From NCBI GenBank assembly GCA_947487205.1, contig CANKVU010000009.1, forward strand, positions 89,708-153,707: 64,000 bases of DNA. The letters are read 5' to 3'. Source of the DNA: an uncultured Paracoccaceae bacterium. GTDB lineage: Bacteria > Pseudomonadota > Alphaproteobacteria > Rhodobacterales > Rhodobacteraceae. The notes under the pieces were generated by a model. It saw only the letters and a program-made list of their open reading frames with translations, did no database searches and was not told where the DNA came from. This document shows positions 37,925 to 46,434 of this stretch, piece by piece. Position 1 is the first letter of the stretch, and the number at the start of each line of letters is the position of its first letter. A program made the translations under genes and the position numbers.

Positions 37925-39307
37925 ATGTCTAGCTACGACGTCATCATCATCGGCTCCGGCCCCGGCGGCTACGTCTGCGCGATCCGCTGTGCCCAGCTCG
38001 GACTGAAGACGGCCTGCGTCGAGGGGCGCGAGACACTCGGGGGAACCTGTCTCAACATCGGCTGCATCCCGTCGAAGGCCCTGCTGCACGCGACCGAGAT
38101 GCTGCACGAGGCCCAGGCCAATTTCGGGAAGATGGGCCTGATGGGGGACGCCCCCTCGGTCGACTGGTCGAAGATGCAATCCTACAAGGACGGCACCATC
38201 GAGCAGAACACCAAGGGCATCGAGTACCTGTTCAAGAAGAACAAGGTCGACTGGATCAAGGGCTGGGGGTCGATCCCCGAGCCCGGCAAGGTGAAGGTCG
38301 GTGACGAGATCCACGAGGCGAAGAACATCGTCATCGCCACCGGCTCCGTCCCCGCCTCGATCCCCGGCGTCGAGATCGACGAGGAGCGCGTGGTCTCCTC
38401 CACCGGCGCGCTCTCCCTCGACGAGGTTCCCGGCAAGATGGTGGTGATCGGCGCCGGCGTCATCGGCCTCGAGATGGGGTCCGTCTATGCCCGGCTCGGC
38501 GCCGAGGTGACGGTGGTCGAATACCTCGACACGATCACGCCCACGATGGACGGCGAGGTGCAGAAGCAGTTCCAGAAACTGCTGTCGAAACAGGGCATGG
38601 AATTCGTCCTCGGGGCCGCGGTGCAGGGAGTCGAGACCTCCGGCGAGGGATGCCGCGTCACCTACAAGAAGGGCGACGAGGAGGCGACGGTCGAGGCCGA
38701 CATCGTCCTCGTCTCGACGGGGCGCAAGCCCTTCACCGACGGGCTCGGCCTGTCGGATCTGGGTGTGGAGACGACCGACAAGGGGCAGGTCCGGACCGAC
38801 GCCCACTGGGCGACGAACCTGGAGGGGATCTACGCCATCGGCGACGCGATCACCGGCCCCATGCTGGCCCACAAGGCCGAGGACGAGGGCATGGCGGTGG
38901 CCGAGGTGCTGGCCGGAAAGGCCGGGCACGTGAATTACGGCGTGATCCCGTCGGTGATCTATACCCATCCCGAAGTGGCCAGCGTCGGGCGGACCGAGGC
39001 CGAGCTGAAGGACGAGGGCGTGCCCTACAAGGCAGGAAAGTTCTCGTTCATGGGCAACGGGCGGGCCAAGGCGAACTTCGCGGCGGACGGCTTCGTCAAG
39101 ATCCTCGCCCACAAGGAGACCGACCGCATCCTCGGCGCCCATATCATCGGCCCGATGGCGGGCGACCTGATCCACGAGATCTGCGTGGCGATGGAGTTCG
39201 GCGCCGCCGCCGAGGACCTGGCGCTGACCTGCCATGCCCACCCGACCTATTCCGAGGCCGTGCGCGAGGCCGCGCTCGCCTGCGGTGACGGCGCGATCCA
39301 CTCGTAG
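37925..39307 (+). CDS. lpd: Dihydrolipoyl dehydrogenase (E3)
   Basis: This 460-residue flavoprotein reoxidises the lipoyl groups of E2 with NAD+. The FAD motif [18 protein letters not shown], the redox-active disulfide [17 protein letters not shown], the NAD motif [27 protein letters not shown] and the C-terminal catalytic [10 protein letters not shown] are complete. It closes the sucC-to-lpd run and serves the SucA/SucB complex encoded upstream. Confidence 0.96.
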   Translation: MSSYDVIIIGSGPGGYVCAIRCAQLGLKTACVEGRETLGGTCLNIGCIPSKALLHATEMLHEAQANFGKMGLMGDAPSVDWSKMQSYKDGTIEQNTKGIEYLFKKNKVDWIKGWGSIPEPGKVKVGDEIHEAKNIVIATGSVPASIPGVEIDEERVVSSTGALSLDEVPGKMVVIGAGVIGLEMGSVYARLGAEVTVVEYLDTITPTMDGEVQKQFQKLLSKQGMEFVLGAAVQGVETSGEGCRVTYKKGDEEATVEADIVLVSTGRKPFTDGLGLSDLGVETTDKGQVRTDAHWATNLEGIYAIGDAITGPMLAHKAEDEGMAVAEVLAGKAGHVNYGVIPSVIYTHPEVASVGRTEAELKDEGVPYKAGKFSFMGNGRAKANFAADGFVKILAHKETDRILGAHIIGPMAGDLIHEICVAMEFGAAAEDLALTCHAHPTYSEAVREAALACGDGAIHS

Positions 39308-39384
39308 GCGGCAAGGCCGCGGCGGTGCTCCGCGTCGGCACGACCGGGGGCCCGGGCAGCCGGGCGCCCGAATTCCGGCCGGCG

Positions 39385-40062
39385 TCAGGCGAGGCCCGCC
39401 TCGCCGGCGAGGATCATCCGCAGGCCCCTGGTGACATCCGCCCGCATGGCCAGCCTGAGGCCCGGCTCGTCCCCCGCGCGCAGGGCGGCGAGGATCAGGC
39501 GGTGCCCCTCGGGGGCCGAGGTCCGTTCCAGCCGGGCATAGAGCGCGCGCATCGTGGGGCCGAGCTGCAGCCACACGGTCTCGGCCATGGCCAGCATCGC
39601 CGGGGCCTGCGCGCGCAGATACAGCATGCGGTGAAAGTCGAGGTTCCGCCGCAGGTAGGCGACCGCGTCCTGCTTGACCACCGCCTCGGCGATGGCGGTA
39701 TCCTGCGCCTCCATCCGGTCGATGAGCGCGAGATGGGCGCGCGGCAGGGCGCGGCTCGCCAGCTCCACCTCCAAGAGGGCACGGAGCGCGGCCAGCTCTT
39801 CGATCCGGTCGGGCGACAGGTCCGGCGTCGTCACCCGGCCCGAGGGGCTCAGCGAGACCGCGCCCTCGGCCGCCAGCCGGCGCACCGCTTCGCGCGCGGG
39901 GGTCATCGACACGCCGAAATCCCGTCCGATCCCCCGCAGGGTCAGGGCGTGGCCCGGCGCGATCTCGCCATACATGATCCGGGTCCTGAGCGCCCGATAG
40001 ACCCGGTCATGGGCGGGCGCGGCGACGGGGTCGGGGCGGGGCTGCGTCAGCATGGGCGCCAC
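39385..40062 (-). CDS. GntR-family transcriptional regulator (FCD domain)
   Basis: A 225-residue regulator with an N-terminal winged helix (RVYRALRTRIMYGEIAPGHALTLRGIGRDFGVSMTPAREAVRRLAAEGAV) and a C-terminal all-helical FCD effector domain. The likely metal/effector-binding positions include RNLDFHRMLY and EGHRLILAALRAGD. FadR/FCD regulators usually sense organic acids. It is convergent with lpd, and its target is not evident. A binding element upstream of the sdh and suc operons in this window makes it one possible, unproven, candidate regulator. Confidence 0.88.
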   Translation of the reverse strand: MAPMLTQPRPDPVAAPAHDRVYRALRTRIMYGEIAPGHALTLRGIGRDFGVSMTPAREAVRRLAAEGAVSLSPSGRVTTPDLSPDRIEELAALRALLEVELASRALPRAHLALIDRMEAQDTAIAEAVVKQDAVAYLRRNLDFHRMLYLRAQAPAMLAMAETVWLQLGPTMRALYARLERTSAPEGHRLILAALRAGDEPGLRLAMRADVTRGLRMILAGEAGLA

Positions 40063-40086
40063 GATGCGCGGTCCGGGCCGGCGGCG

Positions 40087-40788
40087 TCAATCCTCGCCGG
40101 CGAATCGCCACGCATGGAGCCCGGCACCATGCGCGCGCAGCCAGTCCCGCTGCCCTCGCCAGCCGGGGCACAACCCCTCGCACACCGCCCAGAAGGCCGC
40201 CGAATGGTCCATGTGGCGAAGATGCGCGACCTCATGCGCGACCACGTAATCGAGCACCGCGGGAGGGGCCATGACAAGGCGCCAGGAGAACATCAAATCC
40301 CCCCGATGGTTGCACGAACCCCATCGCGATCGCGTGTCCCGCAGGGTGATCCGACCGGCCGGCCGACCCAGGGCCGCCGCGTGGCGGGCCACGCTCCGCG
40401 TCAGGCGATCCCGCGCCGCGGCCTTCAGGATCGCGGCCACCTGCGGGCCGGCGGGCCGGTCGGGCCGGACGCGCAGGCCCCCGGGCGTCAATCCGGGGGG
40501 CCCGGCGATCACGGGGCACGGCCGGCCCTCCACCGGGATCGCGCCGCCGATGGCGGGGAAATGCGGCACCGCCTGCCGCGCGATCTGCGCGCGCAGCCAG
40601 CCGGATTTCTCGACCGCGAAGGCCATCGCCTCCCGTTCCGGGGTCCGCGCGGGCCGGGTGAGCGTCACCCGGCCGTCGAGCGCCGAGATCCTGAGCGTGA
40701 TCCGACGCGCCCGCGCGGAGGCCCGCAGCACGACATCTATGGGCGGATCGCCGGGGAGGGTCTTGGTAATCGAACGCACAGGTCCCAT
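40087..40788 (-). CDS. YgjP/DUF45-family zinc metallopeptidase
   Basis: A 233-residue protein of the YgjP (M48-like, WLM/SprT-related) family. The zinc motif is VVAHEVAHLRHMDHSAAFW, with HExxH-type HEVAH and a downstream His, preceded by LRDTRSRWGSCNHRGDLMFSWRLVMAP, the family signature. It probably acts as a cytoplasmic metal-dependent peptidase, with substrate unknown. It lies 24 bases upstream of the GntR gene on the same strand. Confidence 0.88.
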   Translation of the reverse strand: MGPVRSITKTLPGDPPIDVVLRASARARRITLRISALDGRVTLTRPARTPEREAMAFAVEKSGWLRAQIARQAVPHFPAIGGAIPVEGRPCPVIAGPPGLTPGGLRVRPDRPAGPQVAAILKAAARDRLTRSVARHAAALGRPAGRITLRDTRSRWGSCNHRGDLMFSWRLVMAPPAVLDYVVAHEVAHLRHMDHSAAFWAVCEGLCPGWRGQRDWLRAHGAGLHAWRFAGED

Positions 40789-40894
40789 GTCGTGATCCTA
40801 TCCGGCCGCGGCGCCGGACGGAAGGTTTGACAGCCCCCCGGCCCTGTGGCAGGGGACAGCGATCCCGCACACTGGCATCACGAAGAGGGTATCC

Positions 40895-41224
40895 ATGCCC
40901 AAGGAAGAATGGGGAACGAAGCGAGTTTGCCCGACCACGGGCAAGCGCTTCTACGACCTCAACCGCGACCCGATCGTTTCGCCCTACACGGGCGAAGTCG
41001 TGCCCCTCGACACCGGCAAGAGCAACCGCACCATGCTGGCGGACAAGGCCGACAAGCGGTCCTCCAAGAACAACGCGTCGGAGGAGGAGGAAGATGTCGT
41101 TCTCGATGACAGCGACAACAACAACGTCAATCTCGGCGACGACGTCCTCGAGGACGATGACGACGACGACAACGTCTCGCTCGAGGAACTGACCGACGTG
41201 GCCGACGAGAGCAACGACGATTGA
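40895..41224 (+). CDS. TIGR02300 family (FYDLN acid domain) protein
   Basis: A 109-residue protein with the family signature at the N-terminus, EEWGTKRVCPTTGKRFYDLN and DPIVSPYTGE, with a CPxTG-type pair that may bind metal. The C-terminal half is extremely acidic (runs of Asp and Glu) with interspersed Asn. The family is restricted largely to alphaproteobacteria and often sits just upstream of tRNA-Ala, as here. Function unknown. Confidence 0.9.
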   Translation: MPKEEWGTKRVCPTTGKRFYDLNRDPIVSPYTGEVVPLDTGKSNRTMLADKADKRSSKNNASEEEEDVVLDDSDNNNVNLGDDVLEDDDDDDNVSLEELTDVADESNDD

Positions 41225-41230
41225 CGAGGC

Positions 41231-41275
41231 GCGCGGAGGTGCGGATTTTCCGCTTGAACCGCCTCCGCGCCTTCT
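41231..41275 (+). terminator. Hairpin terminator after the TIGR02300 gene
   Basis: GCGCGGAGG (41231-41239) pairs with CCTCCGCGC (41262-41270), with an inner GCGG/CCGC stem, and is followed by CTTCTCT. It lies 7 bases past the stop codon. Confidence 0.55.
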
Positions 41276-41315
41276 CTAGAAGCTGCCGCACACCGTCGAC
41301 AGGCGGTGCCGGAAT

Positions 41316-41391
41316 GGGGCCTTAGCTCAGCTGGGAGAGCGCCTGCATGGCATGCAGGAGGTCAGCGGTTCGATCCCGCTAGGCTCCACCA
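41316..41391 (+). tRNA. tRNA-Ala (anticodon GGC)
   Basis: A 76-base tRNA including an encoded CCA end. The acceptor stem GGGGCCT/AGGCTCC contains the G3-U70 wobble pair that is the identity element of alanine tRNA. The D arm has AGCTCAGCTGGGAGAGC. The anticodon stem CCTGC/GCAGG encloses the loop ATGGCAT with anticodon GGC. The T arm is AGCGGTTCGATCCCGCT. All stems pair well. Confidence 0.97.
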
Positions 41392-41545
41392 TTTCCCCCA
41401 AGAACATCTCTCAGGTTCCGTCGTCGTGCAGGCGCCGCAACGCTCGTGGCTTACGGGGTTTGCAGCGGGTCGGCCGAAGCGCGACCGCGTCGGGCGCCGG
41501 TCCGTCCTGCCGGGGCGGCCGCTCCGCCCGGCAGTCAGACCGACA

Positions 41546-41571
41546 GCGCCCGCACCGATCGGTGCGGGCGC
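41546..41571. terminator. 26-bp perfect palindrome between tRNA-Ala and the DUF3618 gene
   Basis: Half-site GCGCCCGCACCGA is followed directly by its exact reverse complement. It lies between the tRNA and the convergent DUF3618 gene, so it may fold as a bidirectional terminator. The absence of a T-run and the zero-length spacer leave a protein-binding palindrome as the alternative. Confidence 0.5.
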
Positions 41572-41593
41572 GTCTCGATCCGCTGGCCGATCG

Positions 41594-42673
41594 TCAGCCG
41601 CGGGAGGATCCGAAATCCTCTTTCTCGGCCTGCTTCTCGGCCGCGTCGGCGACGCGGCGGGCGGCGTCCTCGGTGCGGTCCACGGCCGCATCGGCGGCCG
41701 AGCCTTCGCCGCGCGTGCGGTTGTCGGCCGCGTCCTTGCCCTTGCGCGTGGCCTCGTCGGCCTCCGAGCGGACTTCCTCGCCGACGGACCGGGCCTCGTC
41801 GAGGGCCGCACCCGCGACCCGCTCGGCCTTGGCGCGCTCTTCGGCGAAAACCTCCTCGGCTTCGTGATAGAGGCGGTCGCTCTCCTCACCGAAATGCTCG
41901 TCCTCATAGCGCGATCGCGGCAGGCTACCGGCGATGGCCGCCCCGACGGCGAAGGCCAGCGCCCCGGCGACGATCGGATGCTCCTCGAAGAAGTCGGTCG
42001 CTCGCTCGGCACCTTGCCGCATGCCGCGGCCGGCCCGTTCGCTGGCCAGGATCGCCTGTTCGCGGGCGCCGACGATCCGCTCCCGTGCCTGGTCGCTCAT
42101 GTGCTCGGTGCCCTCGGACAGGCGCCGCGCCATGTCAGACGACCGGTCCCGCACCCGACCCGTGGTCGAGGAAGCGCCGGCCCGGGCGTTGTGAAGGCCC
42201 GCGCGCATCCGTTGGCCGGCGCTCGGACCGTGGTCGTCCGAATACCAGTTCGGGCCGCCCCCTTCGGGAACCGGACCGCGCGTGCCGATATGCGCGTCGG
42301 CGCCGTCGCCGTACTCCGACGAGCGGCCACCGAACATGTGGGTGCCGTCCGACCGGCCCTTGCCGAACATCCCGCCGCCGCCGGAGGTCCGATTCCGGGC
42401 GCCGTCCTCGATCTGGTCGGCGCTCGGGCCGCGGCCGAAGATCAGCCAGCCGAGGCCGATCCCGGTCACGGCGAGGGCGAGCGGATTGCCCTTCGCCGCG
42501 TCGCCCACCGAGCGGCCGAAATCGCCGCCGTGGCGGCCGACATTGTCGGTGATGCTGCGAAAGATCGCGTCGGGAGAGAACGTGTCCTGCAAGGCGACGA
42601 GCGTGTTCTGGAGCCCCTCGCGATTCTTCTCGAGATCCCGTTCGATCTCGTCGGGTGTCCTGGTGTCACTCAT
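41594..42673 (-). CDS. DUF3618 domain protein with long charged C-terminus
   Basis: A 359-residue protein. The N-terminal 60 residues (TPDEIERDLEKNREGLQNTLVALQDTFSPD) are the DUF3618 helix, followed by a hydrophobic stretch (GNPLALAVTGIGLGWLIFG). A middle disordered region and a second hydrophobic segment (VAGALAFAVGAAIAGSLP) precede a long Ala/Glu/Lys-rich helical tail. It is longer than simple DUF3618 proteins. It lies one base past the holin-like gene, forming a set with it and the apolipoprotein-like gene. Such clusters are linked by association to envelope and osmotic stress. Function not established. Confidence 0.75.
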   Translation of the reverse strand: MSDTRTPDEIERDLEKNREGLQNTLVALQDTFSPDAIFRSITDNVGRHGGDFGRSVGDAAKGNPLALAVTGIGLGWLIFGRGPSADQIEDGARNRTSGGGGMFGKGRSDGTHMFGGRSSEYGDGADAHIGTRGPVPEGGGPNWYSDDHGPSAGQRMRAGLHNARAGASSTTGRVRDRSSDMARRLSEGTEHMSDQARERIVGAREQAILASERAGRGMRQGAERATDFFEEHPIVAGALAFAVGAAIAGSLPRSRYEDEHFGEESDRLYHEAEEVFAEERAKAERVAGAALDEARSVGEEVRSEADEATRKGKDAADNRTRGEGSAADAAVDRTEDAARRVADAAEKQAEKEDFGSSRG

Positions 42674-42674
42674 C

Positions 42675-43103
42675 TCACAATGCCTTCTTCACGGTCTCGC
42701 TGTCGCGTTCCACGTTCTTCGTGGTGCGCGTGGGAGCGAGGGAAGTGAGTTTCAGATCGTTCGTGCCCTTCATCGCGAGGATCGCGGCGATCACCGCGAA
42801 GACCACGCCGACGATCAGCGCCGACCAGCCCGGTTCGAGGCCGAGTTCGGTGATCGCCGCGACGAGCGCGCTGGCCAGCACGTTCAGGGCCACGAGCATG
42901 ATCACGATGCCGGCGACGATCATGCCGATGGCCGCGCCGGCATGCTTGACGTTCTGGTCCATCTCGGCGCGGAACAGGTCCATCTCGCCGCGGAGGAGGG
43001 CGACGACCTGGTGCAGGGCGTCGCTCAGCAAGCCGCCGGTATCGCGCAGGTTCCGGCGGGTGGTCTGGCTGCTCTGCCCGGTCTGGGGATCGGTGTTGGC
43101 CAT
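42675..43103 (-). CDS. Phage holin family (Phage_holin_3_6-like) membrane protein
   Basis: A 142-residue protein: an amphipathic N-terminus (DTGGLLSDALHQVVALLRGEMDLFRAEM) and two hydrophobic helices (AAIGMIVAGIVIMLVALNVLASALVAAI and WSALIVGVVFAVIAAILAM). This matches the chromosomal holin-like superfamily found with DUF3618 proteins; no lysis genes or other phage genes are nearby. It overlaps the upstream gene by one base (43103). Confidence 0.75.
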   Translation of the reverse strand: MANTDPQTGQSSQTTRRNLRDTGGLLSDALHQVVALLRGEMDLFRAEMDQNVKHAGAAIGMIVAGIVIMLVALNVLASALVAAITELGLEPGWSALIVGVVFAVIAAILAMKGTNDLKLTSLAPTRTTKNVERDSETVKKAL

Positions 43104-43741
43104 CAGAATTCTCCCCTTGTCTTGGTCGCGCTGGGTGACGGCGTCGCGGTCGAGACGGCGCCCGTCCCGGGAGTGGTGGTGGCCGGTGTCGTGGCCGGCC
43201 CCGGAATGCGGTCCCTGTCGGCCGCGCCGGAGGGCATCGCGCCGCTATAGCCGCCGCCCGTGTCGCCGGATGCGGACTGGCGCCCCGATGACGGGAGGGG
43301 ATCGGCGGAGCGCGGCGTGCTGGCCGAGGCCTTGGCGAACCGGGTCACCGCGAAACCGGCGAGGGCCGCGCCGCCAAGGAAGGCCAGGGGGTTGCGCCGG
43401 GCGAAGCTGCTGACATCGCTTGCGAGTTCTCCCACGTCGCGGTCGCGGATGGTTTCGGACGCGTCGGCCAGGCTTTCGGCGATCTGGCCGAAGGTGCGTT
43501 CCTGCGGCGAACCGCTCCGCATTTCCTGCGCCGCCTTCCGGAGCGCGTCGGCGATCCCCGACACTTCGGTGGCGACGCCGCTACGGGCGCGCTCGGCCTG
43601 CGACCAGGCCTCTTCCCGGGCACGTCCGCCCAGATCCTCGGCCGTGGAGCGGGCATCCTGCTTCAGGCGTTCGGCGGAGCGTCTCACGTCGTCGCCGGCT
43701 TCCTGGCCGACATTGCGTGGATCGGTATTCGGGTCTGTCAT
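43103..43741 (-). CDS. Apolipoprotein-like helical protein with one membrane segment
   Basis: A 212-residue protein. Residues 1-90 form long amphipathic helices (DDVRRSAERLKQDARSTAED, EEAWSQAERARSGVATEVSG), like the apolipoprotein/LEA-like helical class. A short hydrophobic segment (NPLAFLGGAALAGFAVTRF) follows, and the C-terminus is Ser/Thr/Pro-rich and disordered. Together with the DUF3618 and holin-like partners it probably forms a membrane-associated complex. The unit reads from 43.8 kb leftward. Confidence 0.65.
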   Translation of the reverse strand: MTDPNTDPRNVGQEAGDDVRRSAERLKQDARSTAEDLGGRAREEAWSQAERARSGVATEVSGIADALRKAAQEMRSGSPQERTFGQIAESLADASETIRDRDVGELASDVSSFARRNPLAFLGGAALAGFAVTRFAKASASTPRSADPLPSSGRQSASGDTGGGYSGAMPSGAADRDRIPGPATTPATTTPGTGAVSTATPSPSATKTRGEF

Positions 43742-43754
43742 CTCGTCGCGCTCC

Positions 43755-43823
43755 TCATGCCACCACGTTGATCACGACAAGGACGACCACGACGAGGCCG
43801 ACCAGATAGATAAGGTTGTTCAT
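43755..43823 (-). CDS. 22-residue membrane peptide
   Basis: A tiny open frame encoding a single hydrophobic helix, MNNLIYLVGLVVVVLVV followed by INVVA. It ends 13 bases before the start of the apolipoprotein-like gene on the same strand. Very similar one-helix peptides (MNNLIYLVGLVVVI...) recur in Rhodobacterales beside stress or envelope genes. The upstream ribosome site is weak (GAAGAG, about 13 bases away). The peptide is too short for routine gene callers. Confidence 0.6.
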   Translation of the reverse strand: MNNLIYLVGLVVVVLVVINVVA

Positions 43824-44134
43824 CACTGGGACTCTTCATTTGCCAACCGTTTGCGGTATGGGACACCAAGTGCCGGGACGCCGCGCGGTTCCGCACCGCG
43901 CGGACGTCGGCGAAGGAGCGCCGGCACGCCCGGGCGCAACCCCGCCATGTCCCGCGGTCCCGCCCGGACGCCCGAGGGCCGCGCCACGCCGCGCAAGAGC
44001 GCCCAGGGTCGGCCGCGCGCCCCGGTCCCCGAACGTTTGCGCGGCCCGCCGCCGCGCCGTGCGCCCGCCAAATCGTCCGCCAGGCGCCGTCGGGGCCACT
44101 TGAGAAGGCGCGAAAGACGGCCCAGTTTGCCGCC
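43824..44134. other. Intergenic gap without recognised gene
   Basis: This 311-base, very GC-rich gap separates the divergent stress cluster and the MscS gene. I see no coding sequence, RNA or clear hairpin in it. It must hold the promoters for both directions. Confidence 0.5.
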
Positions 44135-45028
44135 ATGTTCGAACGGAGGAACCTGACACGCCTGCCTTTCGATTTGGCACCCTTGCTGCGGATCGACCTT
44201 TTCGCGTCGATCCTGCTTCTCGCCGTCCTCTGGATCGCGCGGAAGATCCTGGTCGGCTCGATCCGGGCCCGGACGGAACTTGCCGCGCACGACCAGCGCC
44301 GCCTGATCACGTCCAGCCGCAACGTCTTCCTCGCCCTGGTGCTGTTCGGTCTGGTGCTGATCTGGGCGCCGCAATTGCGGACCTTCGCCCTGTCGCTGAC
44401 GGCGGTGGCCGTCGCCATCGTCGTGGCCACGAAGGAGCTGATCCTCTGCCTGTCCGGGGCGGTGTTGCGCGCCACCACCCGGGCCTTCACCGTGGGCGAC
44501 TGGATCGAGATGGGCGGGTTCAGGGGCGAGGTCATCGACCATACCCTGCTGGCCACCACGCTGCAGGAATTCGGGACCGGGCCGCATGCCTACATGCCTG
44601 TCGGCCAGGTCATGACATTGCCCAACAGCATGTTGCTGACGATGCCCGTCCGCAACCAGACCACCCTGCGGGAGCATGCCTATCACCGCTTCGCGCTCAC
44701 CCTGGATCCGCGCCCCGACCTGGCCGGGTTGCGCGGGACCGCCGAGACCGTCGTGCACCGCCATTACGCGCCCTTCCGCGACAGGGCCGCCGGCATCAAC
44801 GAGGCGATGGAGCGCAGGACATTGTCGGACCTTCCCGACCCGGACCCCACCATCCGGTTCCGGACCTCGGATCTGGGAAAGCTGCGGCTGGAGATCACGC
44901 TCTTCTGCCCCTCGCAGATGGCCGACACGCTCGAAAGCGAGATCACGCTGGACCTTCTCGCGGCCCTCCCGCCGCCCGAGCCGAAGCCCGAGGGCCCGCC
45001 CGCGCCGCCGGCCCAAGGGGCGGGCTGA
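44135..45028 (+). CDS. MscS-family mechanosensitive ion channel
   Basis: A 297-residue channel protein with three N-terminal hydrophobic helices (LLRIDLFASILLLAVLW, NVFLALVLFGLVLIW, FALSLTAVAVAIVVATKELI). The pore helix then passes into the beta-domain signature RAFTVGDWIEMGGFRGEVIDHTLLATTL, with YMPVGQVMTLPNSML as the conserved loop. The C-terminal tail is Pro/Glu-rich. It releases solutes on hypo-osmotic shock. The next gene starts two bases after its stop. Confidence 0.85.
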   Translation: MFERRNLTRLPFDLAPLLRIDLFASILLLAVLWIARKILVGSIRARTELAAHDQRRLITSSRNVFLALVLFGLVLIWAPQLRTFALSLTAVAVAIVVATKELILCLSGAVLRATTRAFTVGDWIEMGGFRGEVIDHTLLATTLQEFGTGPHAYMPVGQVMTLPNSMLLTMPVRNQTTLREHAYHRFALTLDPRPDLAGLRGTAETVVHRHYAPFRDRAAGINEAMERRTLSDLPDPDPTIRFRTSDLGKLRLEITLFCPSQMADTLESEITLDLLAALPPPEPKPEGPPAPPAQGAG

Positions 45029-45029
45029 G

Positions 45030-45296
45030 ATGAGCGCGCTGTTCGTCGTCCTGGATCTGGCCGCGATCGCCGCCTCCTTCGTCGCGGCGGCCCTGTGGTA
45101 CCGGGCGGGCTCGGGGACGGTGCGGCGGATCTCCCGGTTCGAGACGCTCGATCATGCCGATCTCAACCGGATGGTCGTGGCGATGAACCGCGCCGCGATC
45201 CTCAACCGCCGCGCGGCCCTGGCCTCGGCGGCGGCGGCGATCTGTTTCGCGCTGCGCTTCGCGGCCTCCCTGGCGGCCCCGGCCCTGCCGATCTGA
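45030..45296 (+). CDS. Small two-helix membrane protein downstream of mscS
   Basis: An 88-residue protein with an N-terminal helix (LFVVLDLAAIAASFVAAALWY), a basic/polar middle (RRISRFETLDHADLNRMVVAMNRAAILNRRAA) and a second helix (LASAAAAICFALRFAASLA). No family recognised. It is two bases after the mscS stop and on the same strand, suggesting joint expression. Confidence 0.65.
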   Translation: MSALFVVLDLAAIAASFVAAALWYRAGSGTVRRISRFETLDHADLNRMVVAMNRAAILNRRAALASAAAAICFALRFAASLAAPALPI

Positions 45297-45314
45297 CGGC
45301 GCCGCCGCGCGATC

Positions 45315-45333
45315 GGGGGGGGGGGGGGGGGGG
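45315..45333 (+). repeat. Homopolymer of 19 G residues
   Basis: An uninterrupted run of 19 G lies in the 125-base gap between the mscS-linked small gene and the BrkB gene, about 90 bases upstream of the latter. It could be a phase-variable tract affecting the BrkB promoter, or an artefact of sequencing. Confidence 0.9.
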
Positions 45334-45421
45334 CAGATTTCCCCGCGGCCCCGGCGCGCGGTGGCTGGTTCACCGGGTCGAAGCCCGTTACTCAGGGCTG
45401 ACCGGGGTGCGGGGTGCGTGA

Positions 45422-46381
45422 ATGGCTGCGAAGTCGGGTCGTGAAACGGGGCGCGACGCCGTCCTGACGCATGGCATCCTCAGCGAACAGCCCGAGGATC
45501 TTCTGCACGGGACCGGCTGGCGGGTGCCCTGGGCGGTGCTGCGCGAGGCGATGTTGCGGCTGTGGAGCGACGACGCGTTCGGCCTTGCCGGCAATGTCGC
45601 GTTCCGCGCGCTGCTGGCGATCTTTCCCTTCCTGATCTTCACCAGTTCCCTGACCGCCTTCATCGGCGACCGGTCGATGGCCGACGACCTGATCGCGTTC
45701 CTCATCGCGATCGTGCCGCCCCCGCTGGTCGAGCCGATCGTGTCGGAGGTGAAGCAGGTCATGACCGTGCAGCGCGGCGAAGTGCTCAGCATCGGCATCC
45801 TGCTGACGATCTGGTTCGCGGTCGGCGGGGTGGATGGCGTCCGCGTGGGTCTGAACCGCGCCTACGGCATCCCGGAAAGCCGGTCCACCGTCGTGCTCTA
45901 CCTCATCCAGGCCGCGGTCGTGATCTTCACCAGCCTGGTCCTCGTCCTGGTCGGCTACATGCTGGTGCTGGCGCCGCGCGCGGGGTCGTGGCTGCATACG
46001 CTGATGCCGAATTTCGACCCGTCCTCGGTCACGGTGGGGCTCATTCGGTACCCCGTCGCCGCCCTCATGCTGATCGCGGCCCTGTTCGTGGCGCACGTGT
46101 TCCTGCCGGCGCGGCGGACGCGATTCTCCAGCATCTGGCCGGGGGTCGTCTTCACCGTGACGGCGTGGGTCCTGCTGGCCGCGACCTTCTCGTTCTACCT
46201 GCGGAAATTCGGCACCTATGCGAGCTATTACGCGGGTCTCGCAGGCATCATCGCCGCGCTCTACTTCATGTATCTCGCCGCGTTGTTCCTGATTTTCGGC
46301 GGCGAGCTGAACCGTGCGATCCGGATCCGGCGCCTTGCCCGCGCCATGACCGACGGGGACCGCCGCAAGCCCCGCGCCTGA
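45422..46381 (+). CDS. YihY/BrkB-family membrane protein
   Basis: A 319-residue protein with about six hydrophobic helices. Family features are NVAFRALLAIFPFLIFTSSLTAFIGD (the AYxxxLSLFPxL-like first block) and GTYASYYAGLAGIIAALYFMYLAALFLIFGGELN at the C-terminus, which is strongly conserved in YihY/BrkB proteins. The family was once mislabelled as RNase BN; its transport role is unknown. The ATG at 45422 is followed by a hydrophilic N-terminus of about 50 residues, typical for the family. Confidence 0.88.
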   Translation: MAAKSGRETGRDAVLTHGILSEQPEDLLHGTGWRVPWAVLREAMLRLWSDDAFGLAGNVAFRALLAIFPFLIFTSSLTAFIGDRSMADDLIAFLIAIVPPPLVEPIVSEVKQVMTVQRGEVLSIGILLTIWFAVGGVDGVRVGLNRAYGIPESRSTVVLYLIQAAVVIFTSLVLVLVGYMLVLAPRAGSWLHTLMPNFDPSSVTVGLIRYPVAALMLIAALFVAHVFLPARRTRFSSIWPGVVFTVTAWVLLAATFSFYLRKFGTYASYYAGLAGIIAALYFMYLAALFLIFGGELNRAIRIRRLARAMTDGDRRKPRA

Positions 46382-46434
46382 CGCCGACCACCGCGGAACA
46401 TGTCGGGGCCCGCGACGCGGGACCGGCCCACTGA

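Noticed and set aside
41594..43741. Prophage suggested by a phage-holin-family gene
   Set aside because: No terminase, capsid, tail, lysozyme or integrase genes are nearby. The holin-like family is widespread in chromosomal stress clusters.
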